Positions 1 to 10,949 of a DNA stretch of 64,000 nucleotides are shown here, in pieces. Source of the stretch: Anas platyrhynchos (lineage: Eukaryota; Chordata; Aves; Anseriformes; Anatidae). Position numbers and translations under genes: made by a program. The stretch is from positions 9,895,001-9,959,000 of the forward strand of contig NC_092611.1 of NCBI RefSeq assembly GCF_047663525.1, written 5' to 3'. The notes under the pieces were generated by a model. That model was not told the origin of the DNA, ran no database searches, and was given only the letters and a program-made list of their open reading frames with translations. How positions within the stretch are numbered: the stretch's first letter is position 1; every line of letters begins with the position of its first letter.

Positions 1-728
1 GGCAGCCTCAGCACAGCCCCGAGGTCCCGAGCAGCCTTCTAGGCAGAGCCTCCAGCCTAGGAGCAGCCTTGTGTCACAGATAACACCTCCACAGGTGGGC
101 ACCGTGCTCTAAAAGCCACCTCCAGCACGCTCTGGCACTTCCTTACCACCCCTAGAAACTGATATTTCCCAAAGAAAAACGCCAGACAAGCACAGCCTCC
201 AGACCAGCCCTTCCCCTGCATGCACCCCTCTTGGCTGCAGCACCCAGGATGAGGGCAGCAGCACTGCAGCTGCCACAGATGCTCCCCTCCAAGCAAAGTT
301 GGCTGAGACAAAAACAGAGAGCAAGCCAGGTGAGCTCCAGCCCCAGACTGAAGCCCCTAGACCACTATGGCCACATCCTCTCTCACACAAGCCCCCCTTG
401 ACTCCTCCCCAGCCCAGCTTTCCCCCCATCTTTTCCACACAAGCACCACTTCCCATTGCTGCAGGGGCAAAAGTAACTCAGCTGTGCCCCAGCCCCACTT
501 ATACCCTCTCAGCATCCACAGCTGTGGGGGCAGCACCAGCCCTCTTAACCCTTCCAGCCCCCCACCCAACCTCAGCACCCTTCAGAGCCTGCAGTGAATA
601 GGAAAATGAATTCCCCTCAGCACCCTAGGCACTAGTCCTTGCCAGAAATGTGAATGTGGATGATGTGGGGGCTAGGGGCTGCCCACACAAGCTGTCTGCA
701 GGGTGTCCTCTCTTTCTACACTGCCCAG
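1..728. other. Intergenic, GC-rich, no gene recognised
   Basis: This stretch is rich in C and in CCA/CAG/CTG trinucleotides. Several short overlapping open frames cross it on both strands. None has a recognisable protein family, consistent splice signals or a promoter. I see no RNA gene or clear mobile element here. Confidence 0.6.
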
Positions 729-880
729 GATCACAGGGGGCTGAGATTGGAAGGCACCCTTGGGGGTCAGCAAGTCCAGCCCTACTCAAGTAAGGCCACC
801 TAGAGCAGGCCACCCAGGTCCATGTCCACAGCCATGCTGGTGGAAACCTGCTGCCATCTCCTGGGCAGCCCAGCACCCTT
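729..880 (-). mobile_element. Old, diverged CR1 LINE 3' fragment
   Basis: Read on the plus strand, this carries the typical order of an inverted CR1 tail: a TCACAG...TTGGAAGG start, AGTCCAGCCCTACTCAAG, then CCACCTAGAGCAGGCCACCCAGG, a CCATGTCCA block and a final CTGGGCAGCCCAG block. These match the well-conserved CR1 3' region in reverse orientation but with many substitutions and some loss, so it is an old insertion. There is no coding capacity. Boundaries are approximate. Confidence 0.7.
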
Positions 881-2668
881 CCCATCAGCTGCTTCTCACG
901 GGGGCTGTTGCTCCCTAAAGTCCCAAATCCCCCACTCCAGGGCTTTCCCTGCACCTCCACCAGCTCAGGAGCCTCCAGCAGCTGCAGCACCCAGGCAGGA
1001 GCCGTCAGCTTCCTGCAAACAGGGGTGCTGCCTCTGCCTGCCTGATAATGCTTGTGGACAAACACGCTGCCCTGCAAAGGCAAATAAAGCGTGTGGCACG
1101 GTAACAGGGCACCAGCTGAGCACCCCCTCTGCTCTTTTGGGATGTGCAGGGCTCAGATCCCACCCAGATTCCCACCCAGATTCCACAAGGCAGTAGTGCA
1201 TGCACCCCCTGTCTGTCCTTGCACCTGATCTGCAAGGGATGGCACCAAACATCTGCACTGCTCCGGACAAGCTGCTCTCCCTTTCCTATGGACAAGTCTG
1301 GGGAAGAAGGGACCATGGTGAAAATGCTAGGAAACCACCCAAACGCTGAGTGCAGCTGTGGCACTGGGACAGGCAGCTGGGCTTTCCTCCCCAAAGGGCT
1401 CAGCAGATGTAAAAGGGGACATGAGAGACTATGGTCCAGGGAGGGCTGCAGGTGACAGCAGAGATCTCCTCTGCCCTTGGAGGAAGTGAGTGAACCCGGG
1501 CTCTGTATTGTAGGCATTTGGGTCCCAGAAAGACATGCTCCTGGCTGCAGTTTCTCCTGGCTCCTGGGAGCACAGCTCGTTTGGTAACCAAACTGCTTGG
1601 GCTGCCACAATGCAAAACAAGAGGTTTGCGGAGCCCTCTGTGAGCCTGGCAGGAGCACGCTTGCACTTGAGCTGTCCTTTCACTCCACTCCTTTCACTAC
1701 AGGAGAAAACAGTGCACATTTCCATGAGGAGCTGATAAGGCTGTTACTGGAATGACCCGTCCACATGCAGCCCTTCAGCAGCAGGTCCTGCCTTCCCATG
1801 GGGTGGGATGTCTGCATCCCCCTGCCTCCCCCTGCCATGCCCCCTGCCTCGGGGGGTCGAAGGCAGGAGCAGGAGGACCCCAGGGAGGTGGCCAGCCTGG
1901 CAGAAGGCCAGTGTGATGGGAAACAGCACCAATAAAAGCCACCAGAGGAGGAGACAAAGGGCCTGAAGTTGACTTGTGGAAGTACAAAGAAGCAATGCAG
2001 GACAGGCAGGAAAATCCCCCTGTTTAAACGGCTCTGTATAGGGAAGTGCCCTTTTGCAATGTGTCCTTCAAACCAGATTCCTCCCTTGCAAACTGCCAGA
2101 ACAAACCCGCCCTCCCTCTCCCTGCAGCCCTTTTGATGTAGATAACAAGGAGGTTTTCAGGACTTTATCCCCAGGGACAGATGTGGAGAACAATCCACCT
2201 TTTCTTAGTCATGCCTGGATAAAGCCCCTCCAGGGCTAAGAGGCTAGAAACCTGAAGGCTCCTTCTGCTGTTTGCCTGTGGGAAATCCCATACCAGGGAC
2301 TCCCTGGGAGAGCAGCTGGCAGAGGACAGGATGTTTCCCTGGGTTGTTTCCCTGCAGCAAGCCCGGGACACGTGGGGGAACTGGCAGCATCCCAGCTCCG
2401 TCCTGCTGCAAAGCACATTCCTCATCCATGCCACAGCCCCAGAGAGCCACCGGCCCTGCCCTGCCCCATCCCATCCCTGCTTTCCTCTTGTCCCCTGTTT
2501 GGAGGCAGGTGATGGTGCATGGCAGGGTCCTCTGCAGGGATATTCAGGGACAGGGCTGGCCCCAGAGCCCTGGCTAGGTGAGAGCAGCAGAGCCCAGCCG
2601 TGGTAACTCACCATGCACCACTAGCAGGGCAGGAAAGCCCTGGCAGGAGCCAGCTGAGCAGCCTGGGT

Positions 2669-2671
<3 letters not shown>
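881..2671. other. Intergenic, no gene recognised
   Basis: GC-rich DNA with no supported gene. A minus-strand open frame of 217 codons (1658-1005) overlaps other frames of similar length and shows no domain, so it is treated as chance. A short tandem duplication of a CCCAGATTCCCA-like motif lies near 1160-1185. Confidence 0.55.

Positions 2672-2708
<37 letters not shown>
2672..2708. repeat. Poly(A) homopolymer, 37 bases
   Basis: An uninterrupted run of about 37 A in GC-rich surroundings. No retroposed gene body is recognisable immediately 5' of it on either strand, so it is called only as a homopolymer. Its exact length is prone to assembly error. Confidence 0.9.
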
Positions 2709-2709
<1 letters not shown>

Positions 2710-3524
2710 AACCACCCTGCAGTTACCAAACACACTGTTTGCAAAACAGGCCAGTAAAGCTCAGCCACCTGCCATTCACCTGGAGCAAACAGTCTGAGAA
2801 ACCCAAGCAGAGGAGTTCAGGGGAAATGTACCTCCCTCTGCCTGGAGTAGGGCAGGCTCCTTCCTCGGACAGCCAGGCAGGAAGGGAGGATGCTGGAGGG
2901 ACAGGAGGGAGCCTCAGCACCCTGCCCGGCCCTGGCTCAGGACCTGCTCAACCCAAAGATCAAGCTTGCTGCAGCTGCTGTATGAAAACAACAGCCCGAT
3001 CCAGTCCTGCTGTGACTCACACTCCCACCCTCAGAAGCAGGTTGTTGTGTGTGGTTGTTTATTCCCTGAAAGACTGCTGTGGTTTTGCTAAAAAGATGCC
3101 CTTTCACCTGCCAGCTCCTCCTGCCAGGAGGAGAAGGTTTTGCCTTCCTGGCTTCCCGGTCTTACCTGGACCCAGCCAATGCACTGCAGGGCTTCATCTC
3201 CGGGCCCTGAAGTCAAAGTGCTGCCTGAGTGCTCTACCCACGGAAAGGAAGGTGCATTTAACTGTGTAAAGGCAAAATGGAATGGATTTGTTGCACAAAA
3301 GGGAGCAGAGACCAGACACTGTCCCTTCAAACCAGTTGGTGCAGGAGGCTCCAAGCTGGGCCAGGCTGTGGTGCTTCCCTTCCTGTGCCTGGGGGTGCTC
3401 AGCACCGCTGCTGGGATGGGACAACATCCGGCTTCCAGGACCTCCAGCTCTCTACAGAAGAAGAAGCTCAGAGGACTCCAGGGAAGTCCCCCAGGGTCTG
3501 GCAGACCCCTGTCGCATTAAGGGG
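2709..3524. other. Intergenic, no gene recognised
   Basis: Mixed GC content. Open frames of 176 and 126 codons overlap in different frames and show no family resemblance or splice structure. The stretch ends at the left border of the LTR. Confidence 0.55.
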
Positions 3525-3578
3525 TGTAGCTGATTAACCATTACGGGCCCGGTCGGATTCAGAGTACTGAACCAGTCG

Positions 3579-3704
3579 GACATTCACCAAAAACACGTTA
3601 ACCGTCTGGGGGTCCCATCAGACATTCACCATCAACGCATTAACGGTCTGGGGGTACGTTCAGACATTCACCAAAAACGCATTAACCATCTGGGGGTCTG
3701 GTTG
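3579..3704. repeat. 42-bp tandem repeat, three units, inside the LTR
   Basis: The motif GACATTCACC recurs at 3579, 3621 and 3663, a strict period of 42 bp. Each unit continues with a CGTTAACC/GCATTAAC block and a GTCTGGGGGT block. In the LTR's own orientation this lies downstream of the polyadenylation signal, in the U5-like part. Confidence 0.9.
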
Positions 3705-3878
3705 GATTCAGAACACTGAACTATCACGGATAACCACCCTCACCCTAGTTGCACTTAATGAGAGCTATCACAATGCAATCAAGTATGGTTTATTACAGCA
3801 ACAGATAATCAGGTTCTTTTGGATTGCCTGCGATAGTGACTGTCTGCAAAAGCAATCTAGTATGCATGAAATACACGG

Positions 3879-3917
3879 GTGTTATAGGTGTTACAGGTGT
3901 CACAGGTGTCACAGGTG
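3879..3917. repeat. 9-bp tandem repeat, four units, inside the LTR
   Basis: Units GTGTTATAG, GTGTTACAG, GTGTCACAG and GTGTCACAG start at 3879, 3888, 3897 and 3906, and a partial unit follows. Confidence 0.9.
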
Positions 3918-4084
3918 CGCAGCCTAGAAATAAACGCATTAAAAGGATCAAAGACTCTATAGAGATTTATAAGCAAGTATTCAGATCTCACCCAAAGGCG
4001 TCCCAATGGGGGGGGAAGAGAGGCTCAGCCCGTCGACTGATCCCAGGAGTCAGGAGGTCCTAAGGATGTTGTATTTCCTCAGGA

Positions 4085-4136
4085 TGGTATCTCCCCTGAC
4101 GGTGGTATCTCCCCTGACGGTGGTATCTTCCCTAAC
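4085..4136. repeat. 18-bp tandem repeat, about three units, inside the LTR
   Basis: TGGTATCTCCCCTGACGG starts at 4085 and 4103, and a diverged, shortened copy starts at 4121. In LTR orientation it lies just downstream of the TATA-like box. Confidence 0.9.
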
Positions 4137-4480
4137 ATCCCCTTTCTCTTGGGCCAATTTATATTATTTTCTATCTTTTAGGTGGAGCTTGAGTGGCTCT
4201 AGTCAAGCATATCTTAGTTATGATTGGTGTAAAGTTTTCCCATCTCCGTTTAAAGTAATAGGCTCAGAGAAATTCAGAGCGCATGCTCAGTGAGGGGTGG
4301 TCGCACCTTGGAGGCGGGTAGCTTTTGGGATGGAGGTGTGTTTTGGTATTATAATGATATTATAATGAGCAAAAAATACACTAGGGTACAGCATTTGTCA
4401 AAACATGACAGGTCTTTGGCTCAGGGTGGCAAAAAGTGCAGCTTTGTGCACAAGAACAATCGAGGCCCCACCTGATTACA

Positions 4481-6213
4481 GAGCCTAGCCGTGGTGTCTC
4501 CACTCCACTCTATGCTCCGTGCTGTTCCTTAGGGCTAGCACACCAAGTTTCCCCAGCTCGATAGCATCTAAGGTTGGGAGCCTAGGGAATGCTCAGGTAA
4601 TGCAGTTATGCCCTACCCTGAAAGTCTCTTCAATGTGAATGTTAGTTTTATTTTACTTCAGGCAATTACACCACAACCCCAAAACACCGGGAACGCACCG
4701 TGCAGCGTGGGGCCCCTCCAACGGCGAGGCGAAGGGCACTGCTCCCTGCGCCTGTCCCTGCCAGTTCTGGGAGGCAGAAACCTCCTCCTGCAGCGAGCAG
4801 AGAACAGCACACTTGTTCCTGGAAATGGCCACAGGCTGACCTTGAGAGAGGCCTGTGGAAATTGTAGCTCTGGCTCTAGCCAAAGTTTAGCCCACAAATA
4901 CATAGGAAGACAGCAGACGAAGGAGCCACACCATGAGTGCTTATAAGGAGAAGGAAGGGCAGGAGAACAACCTCTGTGTGCTTGCCATGAGGGAGCAAAG
5001 CCCATGTCCTACCACACAGCATCTCACCTGCAGTGGGGGTGAGAGAAAACACAGTGCCCTGAGTTGTTCCCCAACTGCCTTCAAGCCCCAGGCCTGCTAC
5101 CAGGGACTATATTTGTTTTGGCACCCAAAAAACAGACTTTTTGCTGCCAGCCCAGGAGGGGCCAGCTCCTGCTCTTCCCCCAGGTCCATCCCTGTTGCAG
5201 CAGGAGCAGCCAGCAGCCTCTGCCACATAGCCGGGCTACTTGGTCTGAACCAGCCACTGGATCTGCTTCAATACACGGGCTCAGCCCTAGATGGATTAAA
5301 ATGTGAAGCCACCTTTTGAGCTAAAAACCTTCATGGTATTGCTTCCCCGAGCTCTCCTCCTGGCAGAGATTTCTGGCTATGTCCCCTCCCAGAGGCAGGC
5401 CTCTTCTTTCCCTTTCCTGTGGCAAATACAAGCTCTCTGCAAACAGATGAGGAACAAAGCTGAAGAGCCCCTTGGAGCACACACATGCAGTAAACATTGC
5501 CATTTCCAGCACCACTTACAAAGATCTCCTTTGTCTCGGGCAGGTTGCTGTAACAGCATCCTCCTTGCGATGTATATGACACAATCGCATCCTGCCTTTT
5601 CTTCTCCAACATGAATTTCTCTCCTAAAGGCAAAAATATCTATTTTCGACTCCGCTCACTCCAATGACACTGCACTGAGTCATCCTCTCTGGCTGGGAGA
5701 TGGCACAGAGGTTTTGCAAGGGGACTGGGTGAAACCACCATGGGCAAATTGCGTCAGGTTGTGCTTGCAAAACCCTCTGCTTCTCCATCTCCTCTCGTTT
5801 TCCTGCCTTACTTTCCATGTTCCTTCATGTGTTTGTAGAAGAGGCAGGACAGCAATCAGGGGACCCACAGACCCACATCCCTCCCAGTTCTCCCATTTCT
5901 CCACATGTGAGCTGCTGGGCATACGGCGTTGGGCATGGACAGTGCCAAGGACTTCCCTGGGGGAGCTCCCAGTGGGGCAGAAGCCAAGAAGGAGCCACGA
6001 GGAAATGAGGCCCCACTGGAGTCTCTTAGTCAATTTAATGAGCCGGAAGAGCTCTGTCTCTCATCTTCTCCACACCCTTTGAATTGAGGTAAAGTTTACC
6101 GCTGACCCATGGTAACATCCTGGGCACACACCAGCTCTTCCACCAAATCTTCTTTTTCCTCTGCCTCTTTTCTGCTGCTCCCCTTTCACTCTGCTTGTCC
6201 TGAACACACACAC

Positions 6214-6217
<4 letters not shown>
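4481..6217. other. Intergenic, no gene recognised
   Basis: No supported gene. Open frames of 115-128 codons occur on both strands but overlap, lack domains and have no splice context. No clear repeat family is recognised. Confidence 0.5.

Positions 6218-6253
<36 letters not shown>
6218..6253. repeat. Poly(T) homopolymer, 36 bases
   Basis: An uninterrupted run of about 36 T, preceded by a short (CA)n stretch. No retroposed gene body is recognised on the complementary strand next to it. Confidence 0.9.
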
Positions 6254-6255
<2 letters not shown>

Positions 6256-7461
6256 CTGGCATTTTCTCCCATCTCTGCTCAGCTTTTATTTGAAATATTT
6301 AATACAATGGCTTCTTGGTCAACCTGCACACCACTGGCAGGGCAGCGAGGGCTGCCCAGCTCAGGGGGAGAGCCAGGGTGAGCTCCTTTGGGGTTGGAAA
6401 GGGGGAAGAGGACCCTAGGCAAGCTGCTTTGGGGTCAGAAAAGGGGGAAGAGGAGCACAGGGAGGGGAATCCAGAGCTCCCACTCACCCAGCCCTGGGGG
6501 TGACTCAGCAGAGCCAGGGCTAAAGTGCAGGAGGTGAGCTTGGAAAACCACAGAGCAAGGGCATCGGAAACGCCTCCAGGAGCTGCCAGCATGGGGCAGA
6601 TGGGGGAAAGAAAGGGCAATCCCTTCTGATTCAGGCTTGCCACCACCTCCAATTAGCAGGTGTCACACGCCCTGGGTTTCATTCAGGTGGCAACGGGGTG
6701 GAGGGTGCTCAGGAGGAACCTGCTAGTGCCTGGCAGCCCACACCAGCACCTCCCCGATGGCTAAAGGAGCACTTGCAACATCAACACCTGCAAATCCCGG
6801 CTGATGACCTGCGGGGAAGCAGGCGAGAGGAAGAGGAGAAGAGAGAAACTTGGGCTTTCATTCATGCAATGTTGTCTTAGGGGTTAGAGCCAATCTGCCT
6901 TGTCGTGGTGCTTCCCAAGGAGATGCCCAGCAGTGATCAGCCTGTACCAGGAGCCCACCGTGCTCACCAGCAGTGTGCTGCAAGAGGGAACATGGCCAGG
7001 GCCACCAAGACCGTCCTTGCCCAGCACTCCCCGGCTTTCTCCAGGCAGGAGCAGAGGCTGTAAGTGAACACAAGGATGGACCCTTCCACACTTTCTGGAA
7101 TTGTTTGGCCTTTAATGAAAGACTGGAGCAGGGCTGGCAACAGGATTGCAATGCTCCTCCACCTTCCCAGGCTCTGGGCTTCTGCAAGAGGTCACGGGGA
7201 CCACCAGCACGCACGCAGATGTCACAGTGCTCATACACAAAAGCAGCTCGAGGAACACAGGCTTGCAGAGACTTGCTTTCCAGCCCAGGGCCTCCTGAGT
7301 GACAAGCACAGTGTCAATTTTACCCCCACTCAGCTGATCATCTCTTTATATTAACCAGTTCATCTAGAGGCCAAGCAGCTAGGACGAAGTAATCTCTCAA
7401 ACCAGGAATGAAACCTCCCATTGGGGGTGTGTACGTGTAGGCTGGATGGGAAGAAGGAAAT
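6254..7461. other. Intergenic DNA upstream of PLET1
   Basis: No gene recognised. It holds a few imperfect purine-rich repeats (GGGGAAGAGGA-type, near 6400-6470). The proximal PLET1 promoter begins at its right end. Confidence 0.5.
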
Positions 7462-7497
7462 ATTTGCATTTACCTCATCAAAATCTCAGTATAAATA
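7462..7497 (+). promoter_or_regulatory. PLET1 core promoter: octamer and TATA box
   Basis: A perfect octamer ATTTGCAT (7462-7469) lies about 20 bp upstream of a TATAAATA box (7490-7497). The PLET1 start codon follows 67 bp after the TATA box, leaving room for a short 5' leader. Octamer motifs bind POU-domain (Oct) factors. Activity is inferred from motif and position only. Confidence 0.65.
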
Positions 7498-7563
7498 GGC
7501 TGGGAAGAGTGAGGCTGTCTCATTCCCCAGGTGCCGGTGTGTGAGGCGAGGACATCGAGGTGG

Positions 7564-10500
7564 ATGATGGCGGCTCTCCTCTTTTTGCTGCAGTTTCTCT
7601 TCTTTGGGACTTTAGTTGTCCCAGCATATATGCAGATGCCAGAATGCAATCTGACTCAGAGTACAGACACAGGCAATTTCTCTGTAACCGTGACACCCCA
7701 GGACTACAGCCCAAACACCACCTACATAGGTAAGCCCAGACCTCGGAGCTTCCACACCGCACAGCACCGTGTCTCCTCTTCTCCTGCCCCAGCTGCTTTG
7801 TTCAGTCTTGTGGTGATGCTAGATATGCTTAAAACCTATGCAGCATAATGGTTATTTATTATTATTGTTATTATTATTATTAACTTCAGTCAGAAGATAG
7901 TTCTTTTACTTCTTCCCTCTTTATTCCTATTCCCTGATAATGTCCATAAGGGTCAGCCTCAAATTCTCTTTCCTTCCTTATGGGACCTTAACCTTTTTGC
8001 CTAAATTTACACTGAAGGACTCGAATGCTCCTGAAACACCGGATTCTGAGGGGAGTTTTTTAGCTTTTTGTTTTTTCTTTCCTCCTCCCTGAGAATTTGT
8101 CCTTGTTGGTGGCAATGGCTATAGAGACAAAGATGGAGAGGTTGCATTGGTGCTGACACATGTTCAACATCTGCCATAGAAGATGGCTTTTAATCCTAAA
8201 AAAATATTTAGTCCCAGAGTAAATAGCTGCTTTGCCCTTTTTCCCAGACCTGATGACAAATGTCCCCATGCCTTGAGGTTCAGCAAAACCCAAATGCGGA
8301 GGGCAGGGCAAGAAAGACATCCTGAGTCTTTCCTGCAAGGGGCCAGGAGTGTGCTGGTGTAAAGGTGCACAGATTTCTTCCGATCTTACCCCAAGGAACA
8401 ACCACAACAATTTGTTGGGCTTTTAACAGGGGGATGCTTTGTACACAGCTGTTATTTCATTTTTTTTGAGCACAGATCTTGTGTTTAATGCTCGCTGCTG
8501 TCTCACATCAGCTCCTGTAGCAGCCGATGGTCCTGGGGGGGTTCATTTCAAGCTGCCTGAACCCAAAGGGTGCTGAGGGCCAGGAGGGCTACAGCTGTGT
8601 GGCACATGCAGCTGCACGCAGCTGGGGAGCTGCTTTCTGCTGCAAGGGGGTCACCCTGCTGTGTGCAATAGCAGCATGATGCACTGCAGCATTGCACAGG
8701 CTCATCCCAGCTGTGAATCAGCAACCCTGGATGGAGACATGGGGTAAAAGATGGGGTGGGGTCTGGCACAGTCAGCCATGGGCTGCCCACCAGCCTGCCC
8801 CCTGCAGATTGTCCACCCCTGAGATCTGCCCCATTGTCCACCCCTGAGATCTGCATGGGGCGCAGAAAGGCACAGGAGCTCAGCATGGGGATGTGTCACC
8901 CCCAGCAGCAGGGGCTGAGTGTGGGGATTGAGAAGTTCCTCCGGGCTGTTCCCAAAGTGGGGAGGGGGCAGGTGAGGGCTCTGTTTGCTCTGGCAGGGGG
9001 ACATGCCCTTGTCTCTGCAGGCAGCTGGTGTCCCTGTGTCACACAGAGAGCCAGCAAATGCTTTCTGGGCTGAAAACCCTGAAGGCAGGGGACCTGGAAA
9101 TTGCTGTCTTACAGGACAGACCACTGACTTTGTTTCACTTGCTGTATTTCTAGTTACGATAGTTGACAGCAATAACACCAGAAATGCGACCAACTATTTA
9201 CTGCAGGCCATAGCCATCCAAAATGTCTCTGTTGGAGAATGGAGTGTGCCAGAGCAGCAAAACTGCAGTGCTCTTACCACAGCAGTGTTACCAAACACTC
9301 AGAAAACAGCAAACTGGACATCCCCAGCCACTAACTTCTCTTCTGTGGAAATAAGGTAATGCTCTACCCTGCCATTAAGCATTCAGGTGGGACAGTGCAA
9401 GCCTGTCCAAGCTCTTGGCAATGCTTGGAATCAGGTGCCCACCCCTGAGCAGGCACTGAAACAAACCTCTTGTGCCCACTGCAGACTTTCACTTGAAAAT
9501 ACCTACCAAGGAAATATTCTCTGTAAAGCCAGATCCAGAAGTCACTGCACTGTGAGCCCAGTGGTTTAAAGGTTGCTCACCTTAGCCGGAATGTGGGTTA
9601 GTTCAGTGGAAAGGAAGGGATTGAACACCCTTGGTTTCCATTAACGCTAATGGAGCTGCATCAGTGGGAAATGTTTGCCGAAGGAAACCATAGCCATTAG
9701 CCTGATTGGCCTTATCTGCCAGGAGGAAGAATGCAGGAGCTCATTGCTACAGTGGGTCTCTTGCAAGGTACAGATGGTCACAGCACAGCCACCCTGCTCC
9801 ACTGCATCCCACCCTGTGTCGGAGCAGGGCAGTGAGACAGCAGAGGACTGACTCTGGCAAAAAAAAATGAAGAATCAGTGCTTCAGATTAAAAAAAAAAA
9901 AAAAAAAAGTGTAATCTGGCGTGAGTGAGCGCAGGATGACTTCACAGATCCTGTCTCTTTATCTGATCTTTATGTCCCCTTTATATCACTAGGCGGGGTC
10001 TATGAGACACACTGCTTCTCTTGTTTCATTTTTCCTCTCTTCCTTCCCTTCACAGGGCATACATTGTCTTTGAAAATAATTCCACTGTGTTCAGGACTGT
10101 GACTCTGACCCAAGGTAAATAAGCTTTGGTGGGGAGGGTCCAACAGCAGGGCGAGCGGCACACCAAGGGCAGGCTTTGCTTGTGCCCTGGTGATTTGGGT
10201 GAGGGGAAAGATGTCTCAGCACACCTCCAGCTGACATTTCTCATCTGTCTCATAGTCAGGAGACAAGGCAAAGACATCAGAGTGCTAGAGCTAGAGAGAG
10301 GGCTTTTGGGGTTAGTGTTGAACTCAAACATTTTGCAGCTTCCTTTTGTCTTTAAGGGACACTGAACAGCCACAAACAAGTGGAGGTTGTTTGTTCCTGC
10401 AGGTGTTGGCACAGGCTTTATCCCTCTATTCTCTCTATCATATAGAGGTGTAGTGGAAATCATGGTTTGCCCTCACAGGTGACGTTTCTGTACTTCAGGG

Positions 10501-10805
10501 AATCCCCTGCCACCCAGGAGCCTAACCCTATGATGCTCCACTGATGGCAATGACTATATTCAAGCATCCCACTCCCCTACTGTAGCTGTGACACATTTCT
10601 GAGAAAGTACAGCCAAAGGCAGCCTCTTGGAGCTGGTCAGCAGCCAGTCCTCTGCACTTCTAACCCACCTGGGGGGCTTCTTCCATTTCCAGGAGCAAAG
10701 CCAACCAGCAGCACCAACTCCGTCTCCACAGTTCAGAGCAGCTCCTTCTTCATAGCCACCATCCAGCTGCTGATGCTCCTCGCCACAAGCAAACTGCTCT
10801 CCTAG
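7564..10805 (+). CDS. PLET1: Placenta-expressed transcript 1-like GPI-anchored glycoprotein
   Basis: Four coding exons: 7564-7729, 9154-9355, 10056-10114 and 10693-10805, all with GT...AG introns. They sum to 540 nt, encoding 179 residues plus TAG. The protein begins with a hydrophobic signal peptide (MMAALLFLLQFLFFG). An extracellular part follows with about ten N-glycosylation sequons (NLT, NFS, NTT, NNT, NAT, NVS, NCS, NWT, NFS, NNS/NST). A Ser/Thr-rich stretch and a C-terminal hydrophobic tail ending LLMLLATSKLLS with no cytoplasmic residues suggest a GPI-anchor signal. Mammalian PLET1 is a GPI-linked epithelial and placental progenitor surface protein. The gene is assigned by architecture and by position next to PTS; sequence conservation in this family is low. 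Either Met1 or Met2 (7567) could start translation. It converges with PTS. Confidence 0.85.
7852..7884. repeat. (ATT)n-type microsatellite in PLET1 intron 1
   Basis: An imperfect TTATTTATTATTATTGTTATT-type trinucleotide repeat shortly after the exon 1 donor. Confidence 0.85.
9886..9908. repeat. A-rich tract in PLET1 intron 2
   Basis: A run of about 18 A following ATTA, between PLET1 exons 2 and 3. No associated retroelement is recognised. Confidence 0.7.
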
Positions 10806-10943
10806 GCGTCGGGGAGAGAAGATGACCCAGCTGTGCTGTACCTTCCCTTCCTGCCTACAGCACTCGTGGCAGAGCAGGCAGCTGATCTACTCAGGAAAAT
10901 TATTAACTTCTTGTGTGTATTCGGATGATAACTGCACTTCTAC

Positions 10944-10949
10944 ATTAAA
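10944..10949 (+). terminator. PLET1 polyadenylation signal (ATTAAA)
   Basis: ATTAAA lies about 140 nt after the PLET1 stop codon. It is the common variant of the AATAAA signal and is the first plausible one on this strand after the stop. Confidence 0.6.

Larger units (their letters stand above)
3525..4480 (-). mobile_element. Solo LTR of an endogenous retrovirus, minus orientation
   Basis: The segment is bounded by short inverted ends, TGTAGCTGATTA on the left and TGATTACA on the right, as expected for retroviral TG...CA termini. Read on the minus strand it has LTR-like order: a TATAAAT box (plus 4163-4157), then an AATAAA signal (plus 3794-3789), then a downstream region of 42-bp tandem repeats. 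No gag, pol or env sequence and no second LTR lie next to it, so a solo LTR is the best reading. No perfect target-site duplication is visible; the flanks read AAGGGG and GAGCCT, so the edges may be slightly off. Three separate minisatellite-like blocks sit inside it. The family is not assigned. Confidence 0.7.

Noticed and set aside
1005-1658. 217-codon minus-strand open frame in the left intergenic region
   Set aside because: Several overlapping frames of similar length occur here in GC-rich DNA. No domain, promoter or splice signals.
2672-2708. Poly(A) tract as the tail of a processed pseudogene
   Set aside because: No coding or RNA-gene-like body was recognised on the 5' side in either orientation.
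3579-3704. CRISPR-like array of regularly spaced repeats
   Set aside because: Spacing is a contiguous 42-bp tandem repeat without unique spacers, inside an LTR of a vertebrate genome.
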